Assembly (NCBI RefSeq): GCF_946479755.1
Contig: NZ_CAMLHC010000035.1
Span: forward strand, 16,413 to 80,412
DNA from: an uncultured Chitinophaga sp.
Lineage (GTDB): Bacteria > Bacteroidota > Bacteroidia > Chitinophagales > Chitinophagaceae
Direction: 5' to 3'
DNA: 64,000 bases
In this document: one piece after another, positions 25,817 through 33,957 of the stretch
How the letters are laid out: each line of letters opens with the position of its first letter
Numbering within the stretch: position 1 is the first letter of the stretch
Notes under the pieces: generated by a model
Told to the model about the DNA's origin: nothing
The model's input: only the letters and a program-made list of their open reading frames with translations
The model's database searches: none
Position numbers and translations under genes: made by a program

Positions 25817-27655
25817 CTATTCTGTTACCGGTTCTTCCTTATTGGAAGCGAAGGTCTGCATGTCGATGAGTTTTTTGTAGAGCCCGTTATTTGCCAGTAG
25901 TTCGAGGTGAGAGCCTTGTTCTACGATCTGTCCGTTTTCCAGCACAATGATGAGGTCAGCATTCTGGATGGTGCTGAGGCGGTGAGCGATGACCAGGGAA
26001 GTACGGTGCTTCATCAGGTTATTGAGCGCATCCTGCACCATTTTTTCGGATTCGGTATCCAGTGCAGAGGTAGCTTCATCCAGCAGCATGAGCGGCGGGT
26101 TATTGAGCACGGCGCGGGCGATGCAGAGCCGTTGTCTTTGTCCGCCGGAGAGCCGGGAGCCTTTATCACCGATATTGGTCTGATAGCCTTCTGCGGTACC
26201 CATGATGAATTCGTGGGCGTTGGCGATGCGGGCGGCGGCTTCCACTGCTTCAGGAGAGGCGTCTGGCTTACCGAAAGCGATATTATTGTAGATGCTGTCG
26301 TTGAAAAGGATCGATTCCTGGTTCACCATGCCTATCTGGGAGCGCAGGGATTCCATGGTTACCTGCTGGAGGTTGCGGCCATCGATGAGGATTTCGCCGG
26401 ATTGTGGCTGGATAAAGCGGGGGATAAGGTCCATCATGGTGGATTTACCACCACCGGAAGGGCCTACCAGCGCCACTGTTTTACCTTTTGGAATCGTCAG
26501 GTTGATATTGCGGAGGATGTTCTTTTCGCCGTAGGCAAAAGATACGTTCCTGAATTCAATTTCTTTGTCGAACCCGGTGATTTTTACCGCATCGGGAGCG
26601 TCCACAATGGCAGGTCTTTCATCGATCAGTTCCAGCACGCGCTCACCGGCGGCTACTCCGGAGTGGATGCTGCTGAAGGAGGCGGAGATGGCTTTAGCGG
26701 GACGCATTACCTGGGAGAACAGGGCGATATAGGCGATGAAAGCCGCAGCGCTGAGGTCGCCCTGGTTGGACAGTACCAGGGTGCCGCCATACAATACGAT
26801 CCCGGCTACCATGATCACGCCCAGTGTTTCAGACACCGGCGAAGCCAGCTGTTGTCTTCTGGCCATGGCGCGGCCGATTTTGGAGTAGCGGAGGTTTTCG
26901 TTATTGAAGCGGTCGGTGGTGAACTTTACCGCGTTAAAAGCCTTGATAATGCGGATGCCGTGAAGCGCTTCGTCCAGGTAGCTGATCATCAGACCGTAGG
27001 TGCGATGGGCTTCTACTGCGTGCTCTTTCAGCTTTTTAACAATTTTGGAGATGATAAAACCCGCAACAGGTATTACCAGCATAGAGGCCAGCGTCAGTTT
27101 ATAGGAGATGATGAACAACATCACCAGGTAAAACAGGAGGGTAACCGGTTCTTTGAAGATCACCTGCAGGGTGCCGGTCACGGAATACTGCACGGTCTGA
27201 ACGTCGCTCGCAATTTTGGAGATGATATCGCCTTTGCGTTCATTGCTGAAGTAGCCCAGGTGGAGGTCCATCACGTTATTGAAAACAGCCCTTCTGAGGT
27301 TCAGGAGGGTGTGGATACGGAGGCTTTCCATGGTTTTTTCGGCAAAGTAGCGGAACAGGTTGCCGAGCAATACAGAAGCTACGATACAGCCGCAGACAAA
27401 GCGGAGCGTTTGTACGGCGCCATATTTATTAAAAATGAGGGCGGTGTAATAGTTGAACACTGCGAAGATGTCTATCCAGTTCTCAGGTTTCGGTGGTATA
27501 TCTTTTACGTTGCTGAAGATGGTGGCCAGCAGAGGAGCCAGCAACGCCAGGTTCAGTGTGCTGAAAATAATAGACAACAACGTGCAGAGGATATAGGGAA
27601 TAGCAAACTTGTTAATCGGTTTGGCGAAAGCTAAAAGTCGGAAGTATGTCTTCAT
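25817..27655 (-). CDS. MsbA-like ABC exporter (fused permease and ATPase)
   Basis: A 612-residue half-transporter. Six transmembrane helices occupy the first 330 residues; the nucleotide-binding domain has Walker A GPSGGGKST, Q-loop region MVNQESILF, signature LSGGQRQRL, Walker B LMLLDEATSALD and the switch His in IAHRLST. It works as a homodimer exporting lipids, lipid A-core or other amphiphiles. The glycosyltransferase gene downstream supports a role in lipid-linked glycan export. Its leader contains a terminator-like hairpin right after the promoter, which suggests regulated read-through. Confidence 0.9.
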   Translation of the reverse strand: MKTYFRLLAFAKPINKFAIPYILCTLLSIIFSTLNLALLAPLLATIFSNVKDIPPKPENWIDIFAVFNYYTALIFNKYGAVQTLRFVCGCIVASVLLGNLFRYFAEKTMESLRIHTLLNLRRAVFNNVMDLHLGYFSNERKGDIISKIASDVQTVQYSVTGTLQVIFKEPVTLLFYLVMLFIISYKLTLASMLVIPVAGFIISKIVKKLKEHAVEAHRTYGLMISYLDEALHGIRIIKAFNAVKFTTDRFNNENLRYSKIGRAMARRQQLASPVSETLGVIMVAGIVLYGGTLVLSNQGDLSAAAFIAYIALFSQVMRPAKAISASFSSIHSGVAAGERVLELIDERPAIVDAPDAVKITGFDKEIEFRNVSFAYGEKNILRNINLTIPKGKTVALVGPSGGGKSTMMDLIPRFIQPQSGEILIDGRNLQQVTMESLRSQIGMVNQESILFNDSIYNNIAFGKPDASPEAVEAAARIANAHEFIMGTAEGYQTNIGDKGSRLSGGQRQRLCIARAVLNNPPLMLLDEATSALDTESEKMVQDALNNLMKHRTSLVIAHRLSTIQNADLIIVLENGQIVEQGSHLELLANNGLYKKLIDMQTFASNKEEPVTE

Positions 27656-27678
27656 ATCACTATGTAATAACTATCTAT

Positions 27679-27711
27679 AAAAAAGCCGCATCAAAGCAAA
27701 GCTGATGCGGC
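27679..27711 (-). terminator. Terminator-like hairpin in the MsbA-like gene leader
   Basis: On the minus strand GCCGCATCA (27711-27703), a 9-base loop, TGATGCGGC (27693-27685) and six T. The promoter -7 box is only about 16 bases before it, so the hairpin sits at the very 5' end of the message, 24 bases before the ATG. No other minus-strand gene is upstream that it could terminate. Confidence 0.75.
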
Positions 27712-27726
27712 TTCTCTCACAGCGGG

Positions 27727-27758
27727 CAAAATTAAGGCTTTTGCCGGGAATTGTCAAA
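27727..27758 (-). promoter_or_regulatory. Promoter of the MsbA-like exporter gene
   Basis: Minus strand TTTG (27758-27755), 20 bases, TAATTTTG (27734-27727): full match to the Bacteroidota consensus. Predicted start near 27720. Confidence 0.78.
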
Positions 27759-27815
27759 GAAATTAAGGCCAATTCGGTATCTTTATAACAGTCATCTTCC
27801 CCCAAAATACCCCTT

Positions 27816-28220
27816 ATGGAAAAAGCATCTTCCACTTCCTTCGAATTCCGTCACCAGGCGCTGGATGTCGCCTATTTACAAAGACTTTACCAGCATGAGC
27901 CCTCGTATGCTTTTGATATGTTCGACGGGTTTCTCCGGGAGATTGGCGCCCGGATTGCGCAACTGGGCAATGCCATTGCGGAGAATAACCGGGAGCAGGT
28001 CAAATATTACGCACATCAGCTGAGGGCGTTCACCGGTATTGTGGGCCTCACGCGGGTGCAGTTGGCCTCCGAGCGGCTGGAGTCCTGTAGTATGGCCGGT
28101 AGCCCGGACACGATACAGCAGCTTTTCGGGGAAATCAGCACGGGGGTACGGCTGTCGATGCAGCCGGTGCGGCTGGAGTTTGAGCGGCTCCGGGCTTTTT
28201 TACAGTCGCGTGACCTTTAA
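27816..28220 (+). CDS. Orphan HPt (histidine phosphotransfer) domain protein
   Basis: A 134-residue, all-helical protein consisting of little but an HPt domain. The phospho-accepting histidine is His67 in YYAHQLRAFTGIVGL, matching the HPt pattern H-x-L-K/R followed by a glycine-containing turn. HPt proteins relay phosphate between receiver domains in multistep phosphorelays. No histidine kinase or response regulator is encoded in this window, so its partners are elsewhere. The 3' end overlaps the converging membrane protein gene by 4 bases. Confidence 0.78.
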   Translation: MEKASSTSFEFRHQALDVAYLQRLYQHEPSYAFDMFDGFLREIGARIAQLGNAIAENNREQVKYYAHQLRAFTGIVGLTRVQLASERLESCSMAGSPDTIQQLFGEISTGVRLSMQPVRLEFERLRAFLQSRDL

Positions 28221-29497
28221 ATGCGCGTGATCCTGAAAGTTGTCGTGTCTACCTTGTTGCGGTGCAGCAGTTTATTGAGCGTGATCACGGCTTCCCTGAA
28301 AGCCGGTTCATTCATACCTTGTTTTACTTTACCGGTCATATAAAAACGAAAAGTGGGGCGTAGCCTGATCTGGCTGAGCATAATATTGATGCCGGGAATA
28401 CTCCTGTCCATGGCGTACAGCAGGTGGGAGGTGTCTGTCAGCGATACCTTCCAGCTGACATCCAGTACGGGAAAGTTATGCTGTCCGGTGGTATCGCCCC
28501 GCGGCGTTCCCGCGGGTGGAATACGCTGATTCGGATCGTATGCGCGGAAGAAAAACTGCCGCCCGGCGGTGCCCGGCCTCATCCTGCGGATAGCGGAATC
28601 TCCGGCAATGATGTAGATGTCCAGCTGCGCGGAGTCAGGATTGGCAAGGATAGCTTCAATATCCCTGTTGGCTTCTGTGTATTGAAACAGCTCGATATTC
28701 AACGGGTTGTCGGTACTGATCTTAGGCAGCAATTTTATCGTAGCTGCGTGATCGTTAGTATAGAGGAAAGCACCGCCTTCTTTTTCCATTCTTTGCGCCA
28801 CCAACTCTTTCAGCTTTTGTTGATTACTGTAGAATCGTTCCTGCGAAGCGGCTTTCATACGGGCGAAATCGGGTTTCCGCCCACGGGTGGCACACATGGC
28901 CGCCACCATTACTATCAACAGGATAAACGTAACGCCGGTAATAAGGCTTGCGTTATTATCAGGATGGTTGTTGATCTGGCTCAGCTGTTCGGCCGGAGAT
29001 GAATGGGCCTCTCCGGTTTTGACTTCACTGGTTTTAAACTGTTTTTGTTCCTGTTTATTGAGGGCCGCTTCCAGGTGGCGGAGGAAGTCTGTGAAGATGG
29101 CTACTTCTTCCGGCGTGTTCTGTACGGCCGCGCGGCTGCTGCGGGTCATATACCAGGAAACACGTTTTTGGGCCAGGCGTAGTTTGACGCCCGGTGCGTT
29201 GGCGCCCCAGGGACGGGTTATTTTCCGGATATCAGTGAAGTAAATAGTGCCGTACAAAGCAGACTCCATACGATCATGATAAAGGGTAATGGTTTCCGGT
29301 CGCCAGGACCATCTCATCATAAAAAACATCAGGGGCAGCGTCACCAACAGCATGGCGCCGATGATTATTCCAACGCTAAAATTCAATACCAGACCGGGGA
29401 CGCAGGTGCCAAGAAAGCCGGCCATCACTGCTGCGGCACCCCATAAGCTTCGTTGCCTGTCTAATACGGTAAACTGCCAGGTGGGGGAATTCTTCAT
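28217..29497 (-). CDS. Membrane protein of unknown function
   Basis: A 426-residue protein. Two hydrophobic segments lie at residues about 18-60, followed by a cytosolic domain with a PH-like look (WRPETITLYHDRMES, then FTDIRKITRP), a linker, a third hydrophobic segment (VTFILLIVMVAAMCATRG near 190) and a periplasmic C-terminal domain of about 210 residues with no recognised motif. No catalytic residues identified. Reads as a single gene on the minus strand, converging on the HPt gene. A regulatory or stress-sensing role is possible but not shown. Confidence 0.6.
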   Translation of the reverse strand: MKNSPTWQFTVLDRQRSLWGAAAVMAGFLGTCVPGLVLNFSVGIIIGAMLLVTLPLMFFMMRWSWRPETITLYHDRMESALYGTIYFTDIRKITRPWGANAPGVKLRLAQKRVSWYMTRSSRAAVQNTPEEVAIFTDFLRHLEAALNKQEQKQFKTSEVKTGEAHSSPAEQLSQINNHPDNNASLITGVTFILLIVMVAAMCATRGRKPDFARMKAASQERFYSNQQKLKELVAQRMEKEGGAFLYTNDHAATIKLLPKISTDNPLNIELFQYTEANRDIEAILANPDSAQLDIYIIAGDSAIRRMRPGTAGRQFFFRAYDPNQRIPPAGTPRGDTTGQHNFPVLDVSWKVSLTDTSHLLYAMDRSIPGINIMLSQIRLRPTFRFYMTGKVKQGMNEPAFREAVITLNKLLHRNKVDTTTFRITRI

Positions 29498-29571
29498 AGG
29501 CCGAAGATAAGGTTTTTCAGCGGGAGGGACCAGTCACGCAACGTATAACCGTTTGCGTGACTGGCGAAGTA

Positions 29572-31095
29572 TTAGTGTGACTCCAGTATTTTCAACGCTT
29601 CCTGGTCGTTGTACTGAAGGATCAGTTTTTTCAGGGTGGCTTTCAGTTCAGCGGTGATCTTTTCTGTGCCTTTACCGCCGTACATGTTATTGACCTGTTG
29701 CGGATCTTTTTTCAGGTCATACAGTTCCCAGCTGTCGCCTGCGCCGTAAAAGCGTACCAGCGTATATTGTTCGGTGCGCACGCCGAAGTGGGGGTACACG
29801 TGGTGCGGTTCAGGGAACTCGTAATAATGATAATATGCTGCTTTCCTCCAATTCGATTTGTTACCATTGGGTTGCAGCAGTGGCAGGAAAGAAGTGCCTT
29901 GTATGTCTGAAGGTACCGGTACGCCTGCCATCTGCAGAATGGTGGGTGCCCAGTCGATGTTCAGCATGAGCTGATTAACGGTGGTGCCGGATTTGGTGAC
30001 CCCTGGATACTTAATGACAAACGGTGTACGGAGTGATTCTTCGTACATGAAACGTTTGTCAAACCAGCCGTGTTCGCCCATGTAGAAGCCCTGGTCTGAA
30101 GCGTAGATAACCACTGTATTGTCTGCCAGCCCGTTTTTATCGAGGTAATCCAGCAGTTCGCCAATGTTGCGGTCAAGGGAGCGGGCAGTAGAGAGGTAGT
30201 CTTTCAGGTAACGCTGATATTTCCATTCTACGAGTGCGTCGCCGGTAAGTTTTTTCTCATCGAATTCTTTGCTGACTTTTCCTTCGTAATACGCTTTGAA
30301 AGCGGCTTTCTGTTCCGGCGTAAACCGGCCGTAGATACCTTTTTCGTAATTGGCGTGTACTTTCAGGTCTTCCTTCAGGCGCATGGTTTTATCGATGGTC
30401 ATGTCCTGGTTCTGTGCGGCGATGCGGTTTTTATAGTTGTCACGGAAGGTGGCCGGCAGCGGGAAGGTTTTGTCATCGTAGGCGCCAAGGTCCTGGATGT
30501 CTGGCAGCCATTCGCGGTGGGTGGCTTTTTCTCCCACTACGAGGAAGAAGGGCTTGGAGGTATCGCGGCGATTGAGCCAGTCTACCGAAAATTGCGTGAT
30601 CAGGTTGGTCACGTAACCTTCCACACGGGTGGTATCGCGGGGACCGATGAAGTCCGGATTGTAATACTGTCCCTGGTTGTTGAGGATGCGCCAGAAGTCA
30701 AATCCTTCGGGCAGGTTCCCCAGATGCCATTTGCCGATCCATGCGGTCTGGTAACCGTGCTGTTGCAGTAGTTTGGGAAACAGTTGCTGGCCGACATTAA
30801 ATTTCTTTTCATTCAGCGTGTAGCCGTTGATGTGGCTGTACTTGCCGGTCAGCAGCGTCGCGCGGCTGGGGCCGCAGATGGAGTTGGTCACCAGCGCATT
30901 GCGGAACAGCGCTCCCTGGCGGGCGATCCGGTCGATATTGGGTGTTTGCGCCAGTTTGCTGCCATAGGCGCTGATAGCCTGATATGCATGGTCATCTGAG
31001 AAGATAAAGATGATGTTCGGTTGTTTCTGCTGACTGAAACCGGTGTGGCTAATGAAAGCCAGTAACAGCCAGGAGAGGCGTTTCATTGTTTTCAT
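29572..31095 (-). CDS. Secreted sulfatase (S1 family)
   Basis: A 507-residue enzyme with signal peptide ending near HTGFSQ. The formylglycine motif is CGPSR at residue 74 (C-x-P-S-R followed by ATLLTGK), so the Cys must be converted by a maturase encoded elsewhere. Metal ligands are in FIFSDDHAYQ (Asp34, Asp35) and VVIYASDQGF; the latter and GKWHLG are standard S1 elements. A C-terminal sub-domain (YYHYYEFP to the end) matches the small domain of N-acetylglucosamine-6-sulfatase-like members. It would remove sulfate from carbohydrate in the periplasm. It is not next to a SusCD pair; the exact S1 subfamily is not assigned. Confidence 0.88.
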   Translation of the reverse strand: MKTMKRLSWLLLAFISHTGFSQQKQPNIIFIFSDDHAYQAISAYGSKLAQTPNIDRIARQGALFRNALVTNSICGPSRATLLTGKYSHINGYTLNEKKFNVGQQLFPKLLQQHGYQTAWIGKWHLGNLPEGFDFWRILNNQGQYYNPDFIGPRDTTRVEGYVTNLITQFSVDWLNRRDTSKPFFLVVGEKATHREWLPDIQDLGAYDDKTFPLPATFRDNYKNRIAAQNQDMTIDKTMRLKEDLKVHANYEKGIYGRFTPEQKAAFKAYYEGKVSKEFDEKKLTGDALVEWKYQRYLKDYLSTARSLDRNIGELLDYLDKNGLADNTVVIYASDQGFYMGEHGWFDKRFMYEESLRTPFVIKYPGVTKSGTTVNQLMLNIDWAPTILQMAGVPVPSDIQGTSFLPLLQPNGNKSNWRKAAYYHYYEFPEPHHVYPHFGVRTEQYTLVRFYGAGDSWELYDLKKDPQQVNNMYGGKGTEKITAELKATLKKLILQYNDQEALKILESH

Positions 31096-31188
31096 ATCTG
31101 TTCTGGTTATAAAGGAACGGTGGCGGATAAAGATATCTATTATTTGAACTGCTAGGTAATATTATAAAAATTTGATATTTTAGGATAG

Positions 31189-31464
31189 ATGGAGGGGATT
31201 ATTATCATAGCAATAAGCTGTATCTATGGAATACTAGGTATTTACTGCGGACTGCGCGGGGAAGAGCTGCGTAACCGGTGGGTGATCAGGACGCACAAGA
31301 GAATTTCCCTGCGGGTGTTCAGGGAGAGTGAACCATTTGCCAGAACGGAGGAGGATATACGTTATTTGAAAACAACGAAACGGCTATACGTAGCAGCGAT
31401 TTGTTGTTTTTGGGTGTATATATTGATCGTGTTGGGTTTATTGGTACGCGGAATATGGATGTGA
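31189..31464 (+). CDS. Small two-helix membrane protein
   Basis: A 91-residue protein with hydrophobic segments at residues about 3-22 and 68-88 separated by a basic and acidic cytosolic loop (KRISLRVFRESEPFARTEED). No family recognised. It is divergent from the sulfatase gene, 93 bases away. Coding potential is supported by the segment pattern; function unknown. Confidence 0.5.
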   Translation: MEGIIIIAISCIYGILGIYCGLRGEELRNRWVIRTHKRISLRVFRESEPFARTEEDIRYLKTTKRLYVAAICCFWVYILIVLGLLVRGIWM

Positions 31465-31620
31465 TGAAAAGTGAGCTGGTCTGTTGTTCGGGTGTTGTGT
31501 TTTTGTTTTAACGATAACGTTATTCACTGCCTGAAAAAATAGCTGAGGGTAAAAATTAGGAATGCGAAAGCCGGTGAGTCAGGAGTGCCCAGGCTTTCCC
31601 CAAAATAACAATTTACTGGT

Positions 31621-32025
31621 ATGCAGGAATTAGACAGAAAATTAACGTCTTTAACTAATAGCTTAGCTGTTAGTTTTAAAACAAAACTCAAAGAGAAAAA
31701 TATTCAGGATACGAATGTTAGAGAGGAAAAGCACTTTGGAAAAAAAGGTGTACAGTACATTATTGAAGTAATAGATTTAATGTACTTAGATGACAAGGAT
31801 CATGACTTTGAAGATTATGGACCCGTACTACTGGTTACTCTTGATGAGTTAGACAGGAAGTGGACTTTGGCGTTTGTAATTATCCGTTCATACGGCCCGA
31901 TTCTTCATGAGCGGATAATAGAATTTGATAAGGAAGAAGATATTCCATGGGGAAATATTGAAACATTGTTTAACGTGGCAGGAGCCTTGTTAATGGATAG
32001 TTTAGTTACTGTATACCGGAAGTAA
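31621..32025 (+). CDS. Unknown cytosolic protein, AT-rich gene
   Basis: A 134-residue acidic protein (MQELDRKLTSLTNSLAVSF at the start, VAGALLMDSLVTVYRK at the end) without signal or membrane segment. The mixed alpha/beta pattern and its small size resemble immunity or adaptor-type proteins, but no family is recognised. Base composition is clearly more AT-rich than the flanking genes, suggesting separate acquisition. It stands alone between an unknown membrane protein and the haemoglobin gene. Confidence 0.55.
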   Translation: MQELDRKLTSLTNSLAVSFKTKLKEKNIQDTNVREEKHFGKKGVQYIIEVIDLMYLDDKDHDFEDYGPVLLVTLDELDRKWTLAFVIIRSYGPILHERIIEFDKEEDIPWGNIETLFNVAGALLMDSLVTVYRK

Positions 32026-32104
32026 ACCCTATCCAGCGAAAACTGCAGGCAAATATTTAAATTGATATTTACCTGCAAAATTGAGTTGTAGACCCGTCTA
32101 TATA

Positions 32105-32581
32105 TCACGGTACATAGGGCCCGCCGGTTTCTCCCCATCCCCATTTAGGCATGGGCTGTTCCTTGTCCATCTCCAGCTGCTCCTCCCGGGAATTGATCAC
32201 TGCAATGCGTGTGCCCCATTCGAGGTAACCGACAAAGGCTGACCGGAACTCAGGATCTGCCGGTAGCCCCAGCTCGTCCGCCGTTTCGAGCAACAGCGCC
32301 ACCCACCGCTGACGGTGCTGTTCGGTCAGATGTTTACCGAGATGTTTATGTACCATCTGGTGATGAGAGCCTTCACCCTGACTGTAAGTGGTGGGACCGC
32401 CAAATACTTCGGCGATAAAATGCGCCACATGCTGCTGGTGTTCCGGGCTCATATGCTTGAAGATAGGCTCCAGCAAAGGGTCTTTCAGTACTTTTTTATA
32501 AAAAGTATCAGTCAGTTTTTCAAACACCGGCATGCCGCCGGCCCATTCGTATAAAGTGGGAATTTTTTTATCGGTCGTCAT
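32105..32581 (-). CDS. Truncated haemoglobin (group II-like)
   Basis: A 158-residue globin. Seen are LYEWAGGMPVFEKLTDTFYKKV (start of helices A-B), FGGPTTYSQGEGSHHQMVHKH containing the proximal His region, and a C-terminal extension with WGWGETGG, which resembles the tail of bacterial group II truncated globins. These bind oxygen and detoxify NO or peroxide. It is divergent from an HxlR regulator 81 bases away, and TACATTTG at 32615-32608 fits its -7 element. HxlR control is plausible. Confidence 0.85.
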   Translation of the reverse strand: MTTDKKIPTLYEWAGGMPVFEKLTDTFYKKVLKDPLLEPIFKHMSPEHQQHVAHFIAEVFGGPTTYSQGEGSHHQMVHKHLGKHLTEQHRQRWVALLLETADELGLPADPEFRSAFVGYLEWGTRIAVINSREEQLEMDKEQPMPKWGWGETGGPYVP

Positions 32582-32662
32582 CTTGTTAATTTAGTGAAAA
32601 TTGCTTTCAAATGTATACAAGATGTATCGCGGGAGCAAGTACTTACCAAAAAGTAGGGAACT

Positions 32663-33028
32663 ATGATCATACTAAACGATAAAACATATACCTGTCCGGT
32701 GGACGTCACCCTGGACTTTATTGGCGGAAAATGGAAACTGCTGATACTATCACATCTGCACTGGCAGGAGCAGAGCAGCTACGCAAAGCTGAAAGAGAAT
32801 CTGCCGGGAATATCTGAGAAAATGCTCAGCCAGCAACTGAAGGAGTTGGAGCGCGACTTGTTGATCACCAGGACGGTACTGTCCGGGAAGCCTTATCGGG
32901 TCAGCTATGCATTGTCGGCGGAAGGAAAGTCACTCGCGCCGTTATACGAATTTGTGAGCAGCTGGGGTGTCCGGTATCTGAAGCAACACGGTATCGACTA
33001 TGTCCAGGACCAGCATCTGTATAAATAG
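32663..33028 (+). CDS. HxlR family transcriptional regulator
   Basis: A 121-residue winged helix protein. The HxlR signature is complete: YTCPVDVTLDFIGGKWKLLIL at the N-terminus, PGISEKMLSQQLKELERDGL-like recognition segment (here ELERDLLITR) and a C-terminal dimer helix. The conserved Cys near residue 12 is used by some members to sense aldehydes or oxidants. It is divergent from the globin gene; the intergenic stretch contains the palindrome AAGTACTT at 32637-32644 as a possible operator. Confidence 0.88.
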   Translation: MIILNDKTYTCPVDVTLDFIGGKWKLLILSHLHWQEQSSYAKLKENLPGISEKMLSQQLKELERDLLITRTVLSGKPYRVSYALSAEGKSLAPLYEFVSSWGVRYLKQHGIDYVQDQHLYK

Positions 33029-33031
33029 TTG

Positions 33032-33637
33032 TCAGCCATCAATAATACCCTTCACCAGGCTTCCCCACTGTGCCTTGGACATCCCCAGGATGGCGCCGAT
33101 GGCGGTGAATAAATTCCTGATTTTGTCCAGGAATCCCCGCACACCGGTATTGGGGACCTCATTCCTGCCATAAACGCTGGCTTTCACTTCTAATCCGTTT
33201 TTCTCCACGATAAAGGAACTGGTGGCGTAACGCTTAAAGAAATGCGCCGTCTCCCTGTCTGCCGAATGCGGCAACGGTAACGGTCGCACGCGCATCCCCG
33301 TATACGCCTGTTCCTGGCTGCCTACCTGTTCTACCTGTACCCAGTCGAACCCCCTGCCGGCATGGGTACCGGGCCCGGGAAGATTGATACGGATATAATC
33401 TCCTTCCCGGGCGGAGCGGTACATCGGCTCACCATGCTGGTCCACCAGCTGGAAACGGGCGCTGAGCGGACCACTGAGCAGTTGCCACTGATTTACATCG
33501 AGCAGTCTGCGCCGGGCCACTTCATACAACACTAACGCCGCTTCAGGATCCGCCGCACTCCGGCAGAAGCACGAATTGGTCTGCCCTCCCTCACGTTGTG
33601 CGGGATTGAGCCCGCTTGTTGCCAATGACGAATGCAT
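33032..33637 (-). CDS. Conserved-looking protein of unknown function
   Basis: A 201-residue soluble protein without signal peptide. The central part (QHGEPMYRSAREGDYIRINLPGPG and FDWVQVEQVG) looks like a beta-rich domain, followed by a lysine-containing helical tail ending VKGIIDG. I do not recognise it. It ends 3 bases beyond the converging HxlR stop. Coding is supported by its length and composition; no function is proposed. Confidence 0.55.
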   Translation of the reverse strand: MHSSLATSGLNPAQREGGQTNSCFCRSAADPEAALVLYEVARRRLLDVNQWQLLSGPLSARFQLVDQHGEPMYRSAREGDYIRINLPGPGTHAGRGFDWVQVEQVGSQEQAYTGMRVRPLPLPHSADRETAHFFKRYATSSFIVEKNGLEVKASVYGRNEVPNTGVRGFLDKIRNLFTAIGAILGMSKAQWGSLVKGIIDG

Positions 33638-33957
33638 AATTCCACAGATTGGTACACAGGAAACGCTTCAACAATTATGCCCCTGCACTCTTTTTTTAAC
33701 CGCCTCAGCATGGGACAGGATAGTTGCCCGGTATTTTTGCCCTAATTTACCTTTCGTATTACTGCATGATAAAATTCCACATTATGCCAGAGGAGCCATT
33801 GAGTGTATCAACCAGCGGGCTGTGACAGCCAGATTCCGGAAAGAATACTATATCGTATAACCGTTGCTGTTACACGGGGCTATGACCCGTGCCGGGACAG
33901 TTGTGCCTGAAATTTTCCAATAGTCAACATTTATTGTTCAACAAAAGATTTCACGTT
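33638..33957. other. Intergenic region upstream of the first susC-like gene
   Basis: About 320 bases. On the plus strand TATTTTTG (33732-33739) and TACCTTTC (33748-33755) could be -7 elements for the SusC gene, leaving a leader of 200 bases. CACGGG...CCCGTG (33873-33891) makes a small hairpin. No gene is supported. Confidence 0.4.

Noticed and set aside
25907..27634. Long plus-strand ORF (575 codons) opposite the MsbA-like gene
   Set aside because: Mirror frame of a clearly conserved ABC exporter; composition rich in Gly, His and Gln without any domain.
33576..33860. Plus-strand ORF of 94 codons overlapping the start of the unknown minus-strand gene
   Set aside because: Cys- and Arg-rich with no fold pattern, and it occupies the probable promoter region of the SusC gene.
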